The position numbers and the translations under genes were made by a program. Below, in pieces: positions 17,327-26,644 of a DNA stretch of 64,000 nucleotides; positions within the stretch are counted from its first letter, which is position 1; the number at the start of each line of letters is the position of its first letter. Source of the stretch: an uncultured bacterium (lineage in GTDB: Bacteria; Bacillota; Clostridia; Lachnospirales; Lachnospiraceae); assembly GCA_947647735.1 (NCBI GenBank), contig CANSLJ010000003.1, positions 153,997 to 217,996 on the forward strand, in the 5' to 3' direction. The notes below the pieces were generated by a model. The model worked only from the letters and a program-made list of their open reading frames with translations, was not told the DNA's origin and did not search any database.

Positions 17327-19320
17327 ACAACAAAAAAGATATTGGCGATCATTTTGGAAAGTGGAAAATCATACTGGTTGTCTTAAGCATTTTTGCGGCT
17401 GTGAAAATGCTTTTTTTTGCATTCGGGCTGGACGAGGAGTATCAGCTTGTGATGGCTTACCGCAATGTAAAGGGCGATAAACTGTTTTTGGATATGTGGG
17501 AGCCTCATCAGTCTTCGGCTTTTCTGTGTGTATTGCTGATGCGCCCGTATCTGGCATTTTTCGGGGAAACGGGCGTTGTGATCTGGCTGCGGCTTTGCGG
17601 AACGTTGATCCATCTCGGGGTGAGTTTTTATCTGAGTAGGGTTTTACGCAGGATGGTCAGCAGAGACAGCGCTTTTTTGCTGGGACTGATCTACTTTAAT
17701 ACGATCCCGAAGCAAATCATGCTGCCGGAGTTCGGGATCATGCAGGTGTGGTTTCTTACGTTGCTGTCGCTTTTTTTGATACAATACTATGACAGTGGTG
17801 TCAGTGGGGATAACACGGATGCCGGCGAAGCTGCGGGGAATGTCATTGCCGGCGGGAATATCAAAAAGAGAAAATATTTGGTCTTTTCGGCGTTTGCATT
17901 GGTTCTGGAAGTACTTTCCTATCCGTCCTGTCTGTTGCTGTATCTGCCTGCGGTGTGGATCATATGGCGTCGTTCCGGGAAAAACAGACTTGTGGATACA
18001 GGGATTTTTACGGGTGTCTGCGCCGTCTGTGGTATGGTTTATCTGGGGCTGCTCCTGCGGAATAATACGTTGGAGGGGCTGTTCACTACACTTTCTTTTA
18101 TTGTAAACGGCGATATTACGCATTCTCTGTCCTTTGCGGATAAACTGGTCTCGCTGGGGAAGGATATTTTGATGCCGCTTGTGCTGTGTCTGGGTATTTT
18201 TGTGCTGGCTTTTGTTTTGGCGAACGCCGGCGTGAAGATTGGCGTAAAGGGGAAAGAAAAAGAAACGGGTGAGGGTGAAAGAGGGGAAGATGCAAAAGAA
18301 GGCGGTGTGCCTGAGAGAGACGAAGAAAAGTTTTTCAGGCTGCAGTTGATCTGGGTGACGGCGCTTTCCTGTCTGGTGGAGCTGTGGTACTGGGTGGTGC
18401 TGAATGCCGGGTATGAGGGGCTGCAGATTCATCTGGTGGTGTTTGCCGTTTCAGGGGTGTTGTACTATATTCAGGCGGTAAAAAGGCGGGGAATACGGGG
18501 AAATGTGAAGGCGGCAGATGACAGAGGAGAACGGGAAGAGCGGACAGGGGATAAAAGCCGGAGAGCAGTCAGTATAGCGGATCGTGAGGACAGCAATGAG
18601 GAAGACAGAAGTTTTCAGCAAAAGAGCTTATTGCTGGACAACATCATTCTGGCAGGAGGGGCTTTGCTGGCGGTATTGTATTTAACGGATCTCGGGCTGA
18701 TGGATTCCCTGCCCCATGCCATGACAGCGGCGTTTTTTGGAATGACGCTTGTGGTGATGCACTGGGAAGAGAGGAGAGGGATAGACGGTGTAATAGAAAA
18801 AGGTTCTGCCTGCGTCTGCATCGTGTTGCTGCTCTGGGCATTTACCGCCGTGTTCGGAAAGGGCTACACGCTGCGTTCCGGAACGGGGTATCACAATGTA
18901 TTGCAGAGCGGCGGCATCTTAAAACACGGCCCTGCCATCGGAACGATCTCGGATTATATGTGTGCCTATATCTATAATTGTGACTACGAGGACTGGCAGG
19001 GCATGGTACAGGACGGGGACAGGGTGCTGATCATGGTGGATCAGGTGATGAATCTGGGAACGATCCAGTATCTGTTTAAGGACGTGGAAGTTTCTCATTA
19101 TTCCATCGTAAACCCTACCGCCTATGATGAGAGGCTGCTGGACTACTGGGAACAGTTTCCGGAGAAGGAGCCGAATGTCATTATTGTAGATGACTGGTAT
19201 GGTCAATTGATGACAGATCCGGAGGGTTGGCTGATGCGCTATGCGGAGGGTGAGTTCGGATATACCTCCGTGGAGCAGGGGCGTTATATACGGATCTACA
19301 GAAAAGACTCAGTTTCATAA
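17323..19320 (+). CDS. Polytopic membrane protein, probable GT-C type glycosyltransferase
   Basis: 665 residues with around ten hydrophobic helices and an N-terminal segment typical of PMT/ArnT-like enzymes (GLDEEYQLVMAYRNVKGD, with an acidic pair after the first helix). Two charged hydrophilic inserts (about 308-338 and 390-435) lie in cytoplasmic loops. The last 150 residues form a soluble domain. It starts at TTG 17323, overlapping the GT2 stop. Likely role: transfer of the polyprenyl-linked sugar made by the preceding GT2 to a surface acceptor. The family assignment is based on topology and context. Confidence 0.7.
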   Translation: MNNKKDIGDHFGKWKIILVVLSIFAAVKMLFFAFGLDEEYQLVMAYRNVKGDKLFLDMWEPHQSSAFLCVLLMRPYLAFFGETGVVIWLRLCGTLIHLGVSFYLSRVLRRMVSRDSAFLLGLIYFNTIPKQIMLPEFGIMQVWFLTLLSLFLIQYYDSGVSGDNTDAGEAAGNVIAGGNIKKRKYLVFSAFALVLEVLSYPSCLLLYLPAVWIIWRRSGKNRLVDTGIFTGVCAVCGMVYLGLLLRNNTLEGLFTTLSFIVNGDITHSLSFADKLVSLGKDILMPLVLCLGIFVLAFVLANAGVKIGVKGKEKETGEGERGEDAKEGGVPERDEEKFFRLQLIWVTALSCLVELWYWVVLNAGYEGLQIHLVVFAVSGVLYYIQAVKRRGIRGNVKAADDRGEREERTGDKSRRAVSIADREDSNEEDRSFQQKSLLLDNIILAGGALLAVLYLTDLGLMDSLPHAMTAAFFGMTLVVMHWEERRGIDGVIEKGSACVCIVLLLWAFTAVFGKGYTLRSGTGYHNVLQSGGILKHGPAIGTISDYMCAYIYNCDYEDWQGMVQDGDRVLIMVDQVMNLGTIQYLFKDVEVSHYSIVNPTAYDERLLDYWEQFPEKEPNVIIVDDWYGQLMTDPEGWLMRYAEGEFGYTSVEQGRYIRIYRKDSVS

Positions 19321-19350
19321 GAATAAAAACAGGCCTCTCCGCACATCTTA
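19321..19350 (+). promoter_or_regulatory. Sigma-G-like promoter of spoVAD
   Basis: GAATA at 19321-19325 and CATCTTA at 19344-19350 with an 18-base spacer. Transcription should start near 19357, inside the loop of the hairpin at 19334-19372. Confidence 0.65.
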
Positions 19351-19372
19351 AAATAAAAAATGTGCAGGGAGG
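19334..19372 (+). promoter_or_regulatory. Hairpin masking the spoVAD ribosome binding site
   Basis: The 5' arm 19334-19346 pairs with 19360-19372 (12 of 13 positions, one G-U). The 3' arm contains GGGAGG (19367-19372), the spoVAD ribosome binding site, followed by TTTTT and ATG. The 5' arm overlaps the sigma-G -10, so mRNA starting in the loop would lack it. The T-run could also make it a terminator for the upstream glycan genes. Confidence 0.7.
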
Positions 19373-19377
19373 TTTTT

Positions 19378-20439
19378 ATGGGACAGCAGAGTAAGAAGAC
19401 GGGTTCAAACGGAAACGGCATCACGGTGGGAAGCCAGAGTTTTGTGCCGGAGAGAGATGTCTATATCAGGCAGAGTGCCTGTGTGGCGGGAACAAAGGAA
19501 AGCGAAGGCCCTCTGGGGGAACTGATCGATATGGTGGGGAAGGATGATCTGTTCGGGTGTAATACCTGGGAGGAGGCGGAGAGTACGCTGCAGAAGGAGG
19601 CGGTGACGCTGGCGCTGGGAAAGGCAGGCATGAAAGCGGAGGAGGTCCGCTATCTGTTTGCGGGTGACCTGCTTGGTCAATCTACGGCTTCGTCCTTCGG
19701 GGTATCCTCCTTCGGGATTCCCCATATGGGTGTATACGGCGCCTGCTCCACCTGCGGGGAAACGCTGGGGCTCGGTGCAATGGTGATCTCGGGGGGGATG
19801 GCGGAAGATGTCGTATGTGTCACATCCAGTCATTTCGCCAGTGCGGAGAAAGAATTCCGGTATCCTCTGGCATACGGGAATCAGAGGCCGCCTTCAGCGA
19901 CCTGGACTGTGACAGGCAGCGCGGCTTTTTTATTGAGCTCCAAGGCCGGCAAGCGGAACCGTGCCAAGATCACAGGCGTGACAAACGGAAAGATCGTGGA
20001 TTACGGCATCAAGGATTCCATGAACATGGGATGTTGCATGGCGCCCGCCGCCTGCGACCTGATCGCCGCAAATCTGCAGGATTTTGGCAGAAAGCCGGAG
20101 GATTATGACAAGATCATCACCGGCGATCTGGGGCTTGTGGGGCAGAGGGCTCTGATCGATCTGCTGAAGGAGAAGAATATTGACATCGAAAGCCAGCATA
20201 TGGACTGCGGTATTGAAATCTATGACAGCAACGTACAGGATGTGGGAAGCGGCGGTTCGGGCTGTGGCTGCAGCGCAGTAACGCTCTCCGCTTATATTTT
20301 GAAGATGCTGGAGGAGGGCGTCTGGAAGAGGGTGTTGTTTGTGCCCACCGGAGCGCTTTTGTCGAAGACAAGTTTTAATGAGGGCATGACGGTTCCGGGT
20401 ATCGCCCACGGGGTTGTGCTGGAGAGTGTCGCTGGATGA
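19378..20439 (+). CDS. spoVAD: Stage V sporulation protein AD
   Basis: Dipicolinate-binding, thiolase-fold SpoVA protein, 353 residues. Start ATG 19378 follows GGGAGG; ATG 19360 lies in the hairpin. Family segments include the conserved N-terminus with VYIRQSACVAGTKESEGPLG, FAGDLLGQSTASSFG, GVYGACSTCGETLGLGAM, SHFASAEKEFRYPL and GSGGSGCGCSAVTLSAYIL. It is normally next to spoVAC; here 8.6 kb of other genes intervenes. Confidence 0.96.
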   Translation: MGQQSKKTGSNGNGITVGSQSFVPERDVYIRQSACVAGTKESEGPLGELIDMVGKDDLFGCNTWEEAESTLQKEAVTLALGKAGMKAEEVRYLFAGDLLGQSTASSFGVSSFGIPHMGVYGACSTCGETLGLGAMVISGGMAEDVVCVTSSHFASAEKEFRYPLAYGNQRPPSATWTVTGSAAFLLSSKAGKRNRAKITGVTNGKIVDYGIKDSMNMGCCMAPAACDLIAANLQDFGRKPEDYDKIITGDLGLVGQRALIDLLKEKNIDIESQHMDCGIEIYDSNVQDVGSGGSGCGCSAVTLSAYILKMLEEGVWKRVLFVPTGALLSKTSFNEGMTVPGIAHGVVLESVAG

Positions 20440-20499
20440 TGTGATCATTTATAGTTGATAGTACCGGCGGCCGCATAAATGTTGGAGGAAAATAATGCC

Positions 20500-23400
20500 A
20501 TGGCTGGAATTGAAAGCATAAAACAGAAGATACTTCAGTTGGATGCAGGCTCTTTTCAAAATCTCTGTGACGCTTATCTGTGTAAGAGCGGATATTCGAA
20601 TATCGTTTCTCTCGGTGGAGAGGCAGGGACGCGAAAAACTACACGCGGTACGCCGGATACTTATTTTTATACATCAGATGGAAAATATATTTTTGTGGAG
20701 TATACGACACAAAAGGAGGGACTGGCTGCCAAAATAAAGGGTGATGTTGAAAAGTGCATGGATACGGCTAAGACAGGTATTTCCCATGACAAAATATCGG
20801 AGATCATTTATTGCCATACGTCCTCTAACATTACACCGGCACAGGACCATGAAGTACGTATGTTATGTGAAAAGGCAGGGATAAAGTTTACGATGATCGG
20901 CATTGATCAGCTTGCCGAAGATCTGTATCTTATTCATCATAGCATCGCACGGGACTTTCTGGGTATTTCGGTCAGCACGGATCAGATTCAGAGCTGCGAT
21001 GATTTTGTGAAAGATTATAATGCTAACAGGATGGCGGCGCCGCTGGACTATCAGTTTTTATTTCGAAAAGAAGAAATGGATCAGATAGACGCCGCTTTTC
21101 AGGAGGTTGATATTGTAGTGCTCAGCGGCGCATCGGGAGCAGGAAAGACCCGGCTGGCATTACATTACGCAAAGTGTTATTCAGAGGTACACCATGCAAA
21201 ATTTTATTGCATTCACAGTAATGCGCTGCCTATCTATGAGGACTTAAAATTTTTTGTGGATAAGCCGGGAGATTATATTCTCTTTATTGATGATGCTAAC
21301 CAGTTGTCGGGCCTGCAGTATGTTCTGCATTATGTGACGATGAAGGCGGAAAAGTATCATGTGAAGATTCTGATCACAGTGCGGGATTATGCACTGCAGA
21401 AGGTGATAAATGATATTTGTGCGGTGAGTCTGTATAGGGTGATCAATATCGATACGTTTACGAATGAGGAGATCAAAGAGCTAGTTGAAACTACTTTGGG
21501 GATTCTAAATGCTGAATATCAGGAGAGGATTGCCGGAATTGCGCAGGGAAATGCGCGGCTGGCAATCCTTGCTGGAAGGATTGCCTGTGAGTCAAACCGT
21601 CTGGATTCCATCAGTGATGTGTCTCAGCTTTATGATGATTATTATGGTTCTTTTTTGGAGAAGGATCATCTGCTTACAGATAAAATGACCTGTGTTACAG
21701 CGGGTATAGCTGCTTTTTTAGAGGCAATACATCTGGACCATTTGGATGTATTTATGCCGATTCTGCAGGAGGGAGGCCTGAATAGAGATCAGTTTATTGA
21801 AAATATCCGTAAACTTCATGAAAAGGAGATTGTTGATATTTATCATGATAAGGCTGTTCGCTTTTCTGATCAATGCCTGTCAAATTATCTGGTGAAATAT
21901 GTTTTTTATGATAAGAAACTGCTCAGTCTGTCGGCGGTGATCGATGTATGTTTTCAGGCGCACAGAGAAAGAACGATCGGGGCTGTCAATACATTATTGA
22001 ATATTTTCAGAAATGAAGAGCTTATTGCGTTTGTCGAGAGAGAAGTTAAAATATTGTGGGAGAAGCTGGCAAAGGAAGATGCGCCGTATTTTTCTGATTT
22101 TATCCGGGCATTTTTCAGAGTAGATCCTACGGAAACGCTTCTGCTCCTGCAACAGGAAATAGAACGAGAAAAAGATGTGATCATGGAAGCGTCAAAGATC
22201 GATACGGAAAGCGGGAAGAACGATCAGTTTATAAATAATGCTGTGATCGAGATTTTGGGAGGCTTTGCGTATATGGAGGATCTTCCGGCGGCGCTTGATC
22301 TGTTTTTTGCCTATTATCAGAAACGCCCGGATCTGTATATGAAATTTTATCATGCGCTAAACCGGTATTTTGGCATAAATAAGAATTCCATTGAGTATGG
22401 GTTTTATGCACAGATACATTTGTTGAAAAAGATAACGGAATATGCGGATAACTGGGAACATGAGCCAGTGATCATCCTCTTTTTGGAGGCGGCAGAGGAA
22501 TTGTTGAAGCTGCATTTTTCGCCTGCGGAGGGTGGTGAGAAAAATACGATCAGGATATATCAGATCCCACTGGAATTATCAGATGGTGTCAGGGAATATC
22601 GGAAGCTGGTCTGGGAATCAATGATGGGCCTCTGTCGGAGAGAGAACTACAAAGAAAAGGTTAGAAAAGTGCTGAAATCTTATGGTGGTATGGTGGAGGA
22701 AGTTAGTATTCCGGTTATGGAATATGATCTGTCTTATATCAGGGCGATCATGGAAACCTGTTTTTTGCCAGGCGAATTGCCAAACAGCTTTTTGGCGGAT
22801 CACTTATTACAGGTATTCACCAGAATGGGCATTTCCTGTGAAGGATTGTTTGAAGAATATTTTCAGGAAAAAAGCTTTCAGTTGTATTCCCTGCTGAAAG
22901 GACCGGGGTATGGGGAAGAGAAGGATTACACTGTGCGGGAAAATGAAAAACGCCGGAAGATTGGAGAACTTGTCATAGAGGGCGGCTTGGCAATACTGAA
23001 ACAAATGATTGACGTACTTTGCGGCATAGATGGATCCGATCATGAAAAATGGGAGGTTACAGATGGATTGGGAATGGCTTTTGAGGCACTTACCGGCAAT
23101 GCAGAAGAGTATGTTGGGGCAATAAAATATTATATTGAAAAAAATACGCCAGGGAATCTGTATTCGACCGTGTTGGTAAAAAGCCTTTTTTCCATGCTGC
23201 CTGATTCGGAAGTGTATCTTTTGATCAGTGAAAGTGAATATGATCAGAAAAATGCATGGCTGTATGCCTATTATCATGAGTTGCCGGAAGGATTTGTCAC
23301 CGAAAAACACCTGCAGTGCCTCTATGAATATCTGGCGGATGATTCGGATCGTATGATTACATCGTCTTCTCTGCGGGATGTGGATTTTTTGATGAAGTAC

Positions 23401-24240
23401 AAAGCGATAGAGAAAGATGCCTATATAAAGGGATGTCGGATTATTTTGGAAAAAGCAAAGAGTTCACCTTTTATGGTACATATTTATTTTGACCTGTTGT
23501 TTAATCATGTATACAATAAGCCGGAAGAACTTATCGCGAAATTTGCAGGGCATTTGGAACTGCTGGAGGAAATTTATGATCTGATGCTGTTGCATGATAG
23601 TAATCATGACTATCATGGCGTGTTTTTATCAGCGATCTGTTCAGAGCATTCTTCTATGACAGAGCGGTATATAGAGTACTTGACAAGTAAAGCTGATGGG
23701 GCATACAGAAGGAACCAGAGGCGGAACAGTTGTTTTTGGGCACTGGATGACTGCATGGATATTTACGATAGAATGTTTGAGCGACTGATAATGCATGTTC
23801 AATTTCCGAGAATTTCCGTACCGTATTTTCTGGAAAGTATTTTGCTGCAGACTTACGGCAATGAGGATTGGAAGCGGAAACAAGATGAGTGGATCAGGCG
23901 GTGTATACGGCAGAACGCCAATGATAAAATAAAGATGTACTGTTTATTTGCAGTGATAGCTAAACTTGAAACTGATAGAAAGATGGAGTATATCAGGCTG
24001 TTCCTTGAGAATGATGAGGTACTTGAGGATTTTGAGAATATCCCTTTGACGCCTGTATCATGGGGATATTCAGGGAGCGTAGTGCCTGTTTATTCCTCTT
24101 GGATAGATTTTTTGGAATCGCTGCTGCCGGAGTTTACCGGTTTAAAATGGATCAGGCATAAAAAATATGTGGAGACTAAAATAAGCAATCTGAAAAAATG
24201 GATAGAGACAGAGGAAATTGAAGAGATTTTGAGGGGATGA
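20500..24240 (+). CDS. Large STAND-type NTPase with N-terminal restriction-endonuclease-like domain
   Basis: 1246 residues from ATG 20500, which has GGAGGA ten bases upstream (an in-frame ATG at 20479 has none). The N-terminus resembles Mrr/PD-(D/E)xK nucleases: FQNLCDAYL, then TPD (Asp 53) and IFVEYTTQ (Glu 67, with Thr where the catalytic Lys is usual). The NTPase has Walker A GASGAGKT (210-217), Walker B ILFIDDAN (260-267) and a sensor-like LITVRDYA (about 292-299). About 900 residues of helical, repeat-like sequence follow and may be the sensor. Nuclease-NTPase-sensor order matches known antiphage STAND (Avs-like) proteins. The gene is A/T-rich and alone between spoVAD and a secreted protein. 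Confidence 0.72.
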   Translation: MAGIESIKQKILQLDAGSFQNLCDAYLCKSGYSNIVSLGGEAGTRKTTRGTPDTYFYTSDGKYIFVEYTTQKEGLAAKIKGDVEKCMDTAKTGISHDKISEIIYCHTSSNITPAQDHEVRMLCEKAGIKFTMIGIDQLAEDLYLIHHSIARDFLGISVSTDQIQSCDDFVKDYNANRMAAPLDYQFLFRKEEMDQIDAAFQEVDIVVLSGASGAGKTRLALHYAKCYSEVHHAKFYCIHSNALPIYEDLKFFVDKPGDYILFIDDANQLSGLQYVLHYVTMKAEKYHVKILITVRDYALQKVINDICAVSLYRVINIDTFTNEEIKELVETTLGILNAEYQERIAGIAQGNARLAILAGRIACESNRLDSISDVSQLYDDYYGSFLEKDHLLTDKMTCVTAGIAAFLEAIHLDHLDVFMPILQEGGLNRDQFIENIRKLHEKEIVDIYHDKAVRFSDQCLSNYLVKYVFYDKKLLSLSAVIDVCFQAHRERTIGAVNTLLNIFRNEELIAFVEREVKILWEKLAKEDAPYFSDFIRAFFRVDPTETLLLLQQEIEREKDVIMEASKIDTESGKNDQFINNAVIEILGGFAYMEDLPAALDLFFAYYQKRPDLYMKFYHALNRYFGINKNSIEYGFYAQIHLLKKITEYADNWEHEPVIILFLEAAEELLKLHFSPAEGGEKNTIRIYQIPLELSDGVREYRKLVWESMMGLCRRENYKEKVRKVLKSYGGMVEEVSIPVMEYDLSYIRAIMETCFLPGELPNSFLADHLLQVFTRMGISCEGLFEEYFQEKSFQLYSLLKGPGYGEEKDYTVRENEKRRKIGELVIEGGLAILKQMIDVLCGIDGSDHEKWEVTDGLGMAFEALTGNAEEYVGAIKYYIEKNTPGNLYSTVLVKSLFSMLPDSEVYLLISESEYDQKNAWLYAYYHELPEGFVTEKHLQCLYEYLADDSDRMITSSSLRDVDFLMKYKAIEKDAYIKGCRIILEKAKSSPFMVHIYFDLLFNHVYNKPEELIAKFAGHLELLEEIYDLMLLHDSNHDYHGVFLSAICSEHSSMTERYIEYLTSKADGAYRRNQRRNSCFWALDDCMDIYDRMFERLIMHVQFPRISVPYFLESILLQTYGNEDWKRKQDEWIRRCIRQNANDKIKMYCLFAVIAKLETDRKMEYIRLFLENDEVLEDFENIPLTPVSWGYSGSVVPVYSSWIDFLESLLPEFTGLKWIRHKKYVETKISNLKKWIETEEIEEILRG

Positions 24241-24342
24241 AGGTTGGAGATGCAGAATTTTCATATACTGGAAAATCCTGTTATGAGAAGATTAAAATTT
24301 CCTTAAATTTGTGGTGTTCACCGCTTTTCCGGCAAAAAAGAG

Positions 24343-24371
24343 TTGACACAATTTCCGGGCGTGCGTATGAT
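24343..24371 (+). promoter_or_regulatory. Sigma-A promoter of the secreted protein gene
   Basis: TTGACA at 24343-24348 and TATGAT at 24366-24371 with a 17-base spacer, about 44 bases before the start codon. Confidence 0.8.
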
Positions 24372-24414
24372 GAAAGTAGTAACATTTTCGAAGCACTGGA
24401 ATAGGAGGACAACC

Positions 24415-25179
24415 ATGAAAGTATGGAAAAAAATGACGGCGCTTGTTCTGGCGGCAGCAGTGACTGTGGGCACACCTTTAGTTGCCTGCGCGGAGCCGAA
24501 TGCCTGGATTGACGGAAATACACCGGAAGAATATACGAACAGGGTAACCACCACGGCGGGAGATATTATATGGCCGTCTGTTGTAACGGATTTTCATGCA
24601 TCGGATTTAGCAGCGCTGGTGCCGATCACTCCGATGAATGTATTTGATGCGGAGACTGGGGCAAATATCAGTTATTATCCGGATGCGTCTACCCATGTTT
24701 ATATTGCGAACAACAGAGAATACGGTCAGCTTGCGAAAGGTGCACTGGATAGCGCCAGATATGCGGTGGGTGCACAGATGGGCCCTTCCTTCACAATGAA
24801 CCTGTTCTTATATGAGGGCGGTGTTTATAAGCCGAGGGAAAGCACAGTACAGGAAATGGATTTTGTGATGGAGATTCCCAAGTCTCTCAGGGATAATGCA
24901 AGGGATTATGCAGTGCTTAGACTGAATGTAGACGGAACAGTATCATATTTGACAGATTTAGATACGGATCCCAAAACAGTCACATTCCGGACGAATTATT
25001 TCGGAACATACAGCGTATACTGCCTTGTTTATGGTGGACATGGATGCTTCGATGCGTTTAAACCGGTTCAGCTTCAGATAGTAGATCAGGCAACGCTTGC
25101 AATGTGGAAAGCCATGGGGATTCCGACAGATCCGGTAACTCTGGCAGCGTTAGGATTTCAGGCTGCTCCTGTGCAGTAA
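24415..25179 (+). CDS. Secreted protein of unknown function
   Basis: 254 residues. Start ATG 24415 follows ATAGGAGGACAACC; the longer frame reads through the promoter. The N-terminus is a signal peptide (MKVWKK then TALVLAAAVTVGTP) with a probable cut near ACAEP. The mature part has aromatic and Thr/Val-rich beta-like sequence with no motif I recognise; two stretches (SLRDNARDYAVLRLN and TVTFRTNYFGTYSVY) resemble an immunoglobulin-like sandwich. A terminator follows. Confidence 0.75.
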   Translation: MKVWKKMTALVLAAAVTVGTPLVACAEPNAWIDGNTPEEYTNRVTTTAGDIIWPSVVTDFHASDLAALVPITPMNVFDAETGANISYYPDASTHVYIANNREYGQLAKGALDSARYAVGAQMGPSFTMNLFLYEGGVYKPRESTVQEMDFVMEIPKSLRDNARDYAVLRLNVDGTVSYLTDLDTDPKTVTFRTNYFGTYSVYCLVYGGHGCFDAFKPVQLQIVDQATLAMWKAMGIPTDPVTLAALGFQAAPVQ

Positions 25180-25192
25180 AGAGGGAAGGTAT

Positions 25193-25223
25193 ATCCCCGT
25201 AGCCTTTTGCTGCGGGGATTTTT
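25193..25223 (+). terminator. Rho-independent terminator
   Basis: Eleven-base arms 25193-25203 and 25209-25219 (one G-U), 5-base loop, then TTTT. It ends the secreted protein transcript. Confidence 0.85.
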
Positions 25224-25247
25224 AACGTCTGAAGGAAGGACAGCAAA

Positions 25248-25478
25248 GTGAGAAAAATGGAATTTAAGATGGAGCGCTCCGGGCTGTTAGAAAAGGGCGA
25301 TAAGGTTACTGTAACAGAGGGGGTACTTCCCAGTAACTACTATTATACGATAGATCCGTCCCTTGCGATGTCTGGCAATTTTCCGTTTTCGGAGCGGATG
25401 ACGGCTAGGGAAGGGATTGTGATCAGCGTGGAGGAGCGTTCTGCTGGATTTTATGTGACAGCGGAGTTTGAAGAATAG
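25248..25478 (+). CDS. Small protein of unknown function (76 residues)
   Basis: Starts at GTG 25248 (or ATG 25257) behind GGAAGGACAG. It is a soluble, mixed-charge protein with KGDKVTVTEGVLPSNYYY and GIVISVEERSAGFYVTAEF, suggestive of a small beta-barrel. No family recognised. It is 90 bases before ridA, so co-transcription is possible. Confidence 0.6.
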   Translation: MRKMEFKMERSGLLEKGDKVTVTEGVLPSNYYYTIDPSLAMSGNFPFSERMTAREGIVISVEERSAGFYVTAEFEE

Positions 25479-25568
25479 ATCAGCGACAAAATCAGCAGAT
25501 GTGTATTAGAAGAAGGCAAATGCATTGAATAATACGATGCATGGCGGAACTGGAATGGAGGACATACT

Positions 25569-25943
25569 ATGTTAAAAAAAGTGGCAACAGACAAGGCACC
25601 AGCGGCAATCGGACCATACTCTCAGGGGATCATTGCGAATGGATTTTTATTTGCTTCCGGGCAGATTCCGATCAATCCTGCAACAGGGGAGATTGAGGGG
25701 GAGGATATTACGGAACAGGCAGAACTTGTGATGAAAAATATCGGTGAGATTCTGAAAGAAGCAGGTATCACTTATGAAAATGTGGTAAAGACTACCTGTT
25801 TTTTGGCAGATATGGCTGACTTTGGGGTGTTCAATGCTGTTTATGAGAAATACTTTACCGGGAAGCCGGCAAGAAGCTGTGTGGCGGTGAAGCAACTGCC
25901 GAAAAATGTGCTCTGTGAAGTGGAAGTGATCGGTGTGATCTGA
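25569..25943 (+). CDS. ridA: RidA family enamine/imine deaminase
   Basis: Hydrolyses reactive 2-aminoacrylate and related imines made by PLP enzymes. It has 124 residues and begins MLKKVATDKAPAAIGPYSQG, the family N-terminus. The catalytic Arg is in KPARSCVAVKQLPKNVLCEVEVI, which matches the family signature. Start ATG 25569 follows TGGAGGAC. Confidence 0.95.
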   Translation: MLKKVATDKAPAAIGPYSQGIIANGFLFASGQIPINPATGEIEGEDITEQAELVMKNIGEILKEAGITYENVVKTTCFLADMADFGVFNAVYEKYFTGKPARSCVAVKQLPKNVLCEVEVIGVI

Positions 25944-26045
25944 GAGGTATTCTACGGAAAAGCGGTTTTTGGCCCGGTTGGAAGAAAGGGATAAGATAGG
26001 GAAAGGATAGATCAGGTATTTTTGGTGAAGACCTGAAAAACGATA

Positions 26046-26546
26046 ATGGCGGATAAAAATAATATCATTCTCATCGGTATGCCTGGTGCGGGGAAAAGTA
26101 CGGTGGGAGTTGTTCTTGCAAAGAAGAGAGGCTGTCGTTTTGTGGACAGCGACCTTTTGATTCAGGAAAAATATGACGCCCTGTTGCATGAATTGATCTC
26201 AAAATACGGAACAGAGGGTTTCTGGAAAATAGAGGAGGAAGTGAATGCCTCGATTGAGGCACAGCGTACGATCATAGCCACAGGAGGCAGCGTGATATAC
26301 GGACCTGCCGCAATGGAGCATTTCAGGGAAATCGGTACAGTAGTTTATCTGAAGCTGTCCTGTGAAACGATCAGGGAACGACTGGGGAATCTGAATGAAC
26401 GGGGTGTGACGCTTCGGGAGGGACAGACACTTCAGGATCTGTACGAAGAGAGAGTGCCCCTCTATGAAAAGTATGCAGATATCATACTGGACTGTGAAAA
26501 AAAGAGAATCCGTGAAATCGCAGCGGAACTCTGTAAAATAGGATAG
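26046..26546 (+). CDS. aroK: Shikimate kinase
   Basis: Phosphorylates shikimate in aromatic amino acid synthesis. It has 166 residues. The Walker A is GMPGAGKSTVG, the shikimate-binding Asp is in FVDSDLLIQ, and the family motif ATGGSVI is present. The lid region is ERGVTLREGQTLQDLYEERVPLYEKYAD. It is the last gene before the spoVAE promoter. Confidence 0.92.
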   Translation: MADKNNIILIGMPGAGKSTVGVVLAKKRGCRFVDSDLLIQEKYDALLHELISKYGTEGFWKIEEEVNASIEAQRTIIATGGSVIYGPAAMEHFREIGTVVYLKLSCETIRERLGNLNERGVTLREGQTLQDLYEERVPLYEKYADIILDCEKKRIREIAAELCKIG

Positions 26547-26588
26547 CGGAAGCTTTCTGCTTTTATGAAGTGAAAAGTAAACGGAACA

Positions 26589-26617
26589 GTATAAAAAGTG
26601 AAAACCTCCACATACTA
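26589..26617 (+). promoter_or_regulatory. Sigma-G-like promoter of spoVAE
   Basis: GTATA at 26589-26593 and CATACTA at 26611-26617 with a 17-base spacer. The expected start near 26624 falls in the loop of the hairpin at 26602-26641. Confidence 0.65.
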
Positions 26618-26641
26618 AAATCCAAAGGTATGTGGAGGTTT
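26602..26641 (+). promoter_or_regulatory. Hairpin masking the spoVAE ribosome binding site
   Basis: Perfect 14-base arms (26602-26615 and 26628-26641) with a 12-base loop. GGAGG at 26634-26638, six bases before ATG 26645, is buried in the 3' arm. The sigma-G -10 overlaps the end of the 5' arm and the loop. This is the same arrangement as at spoVAD, with unrelated stem sequence apart from the ribosome binding site. Confidence 0.75.
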
Positions 26642-26644
26642 ATT

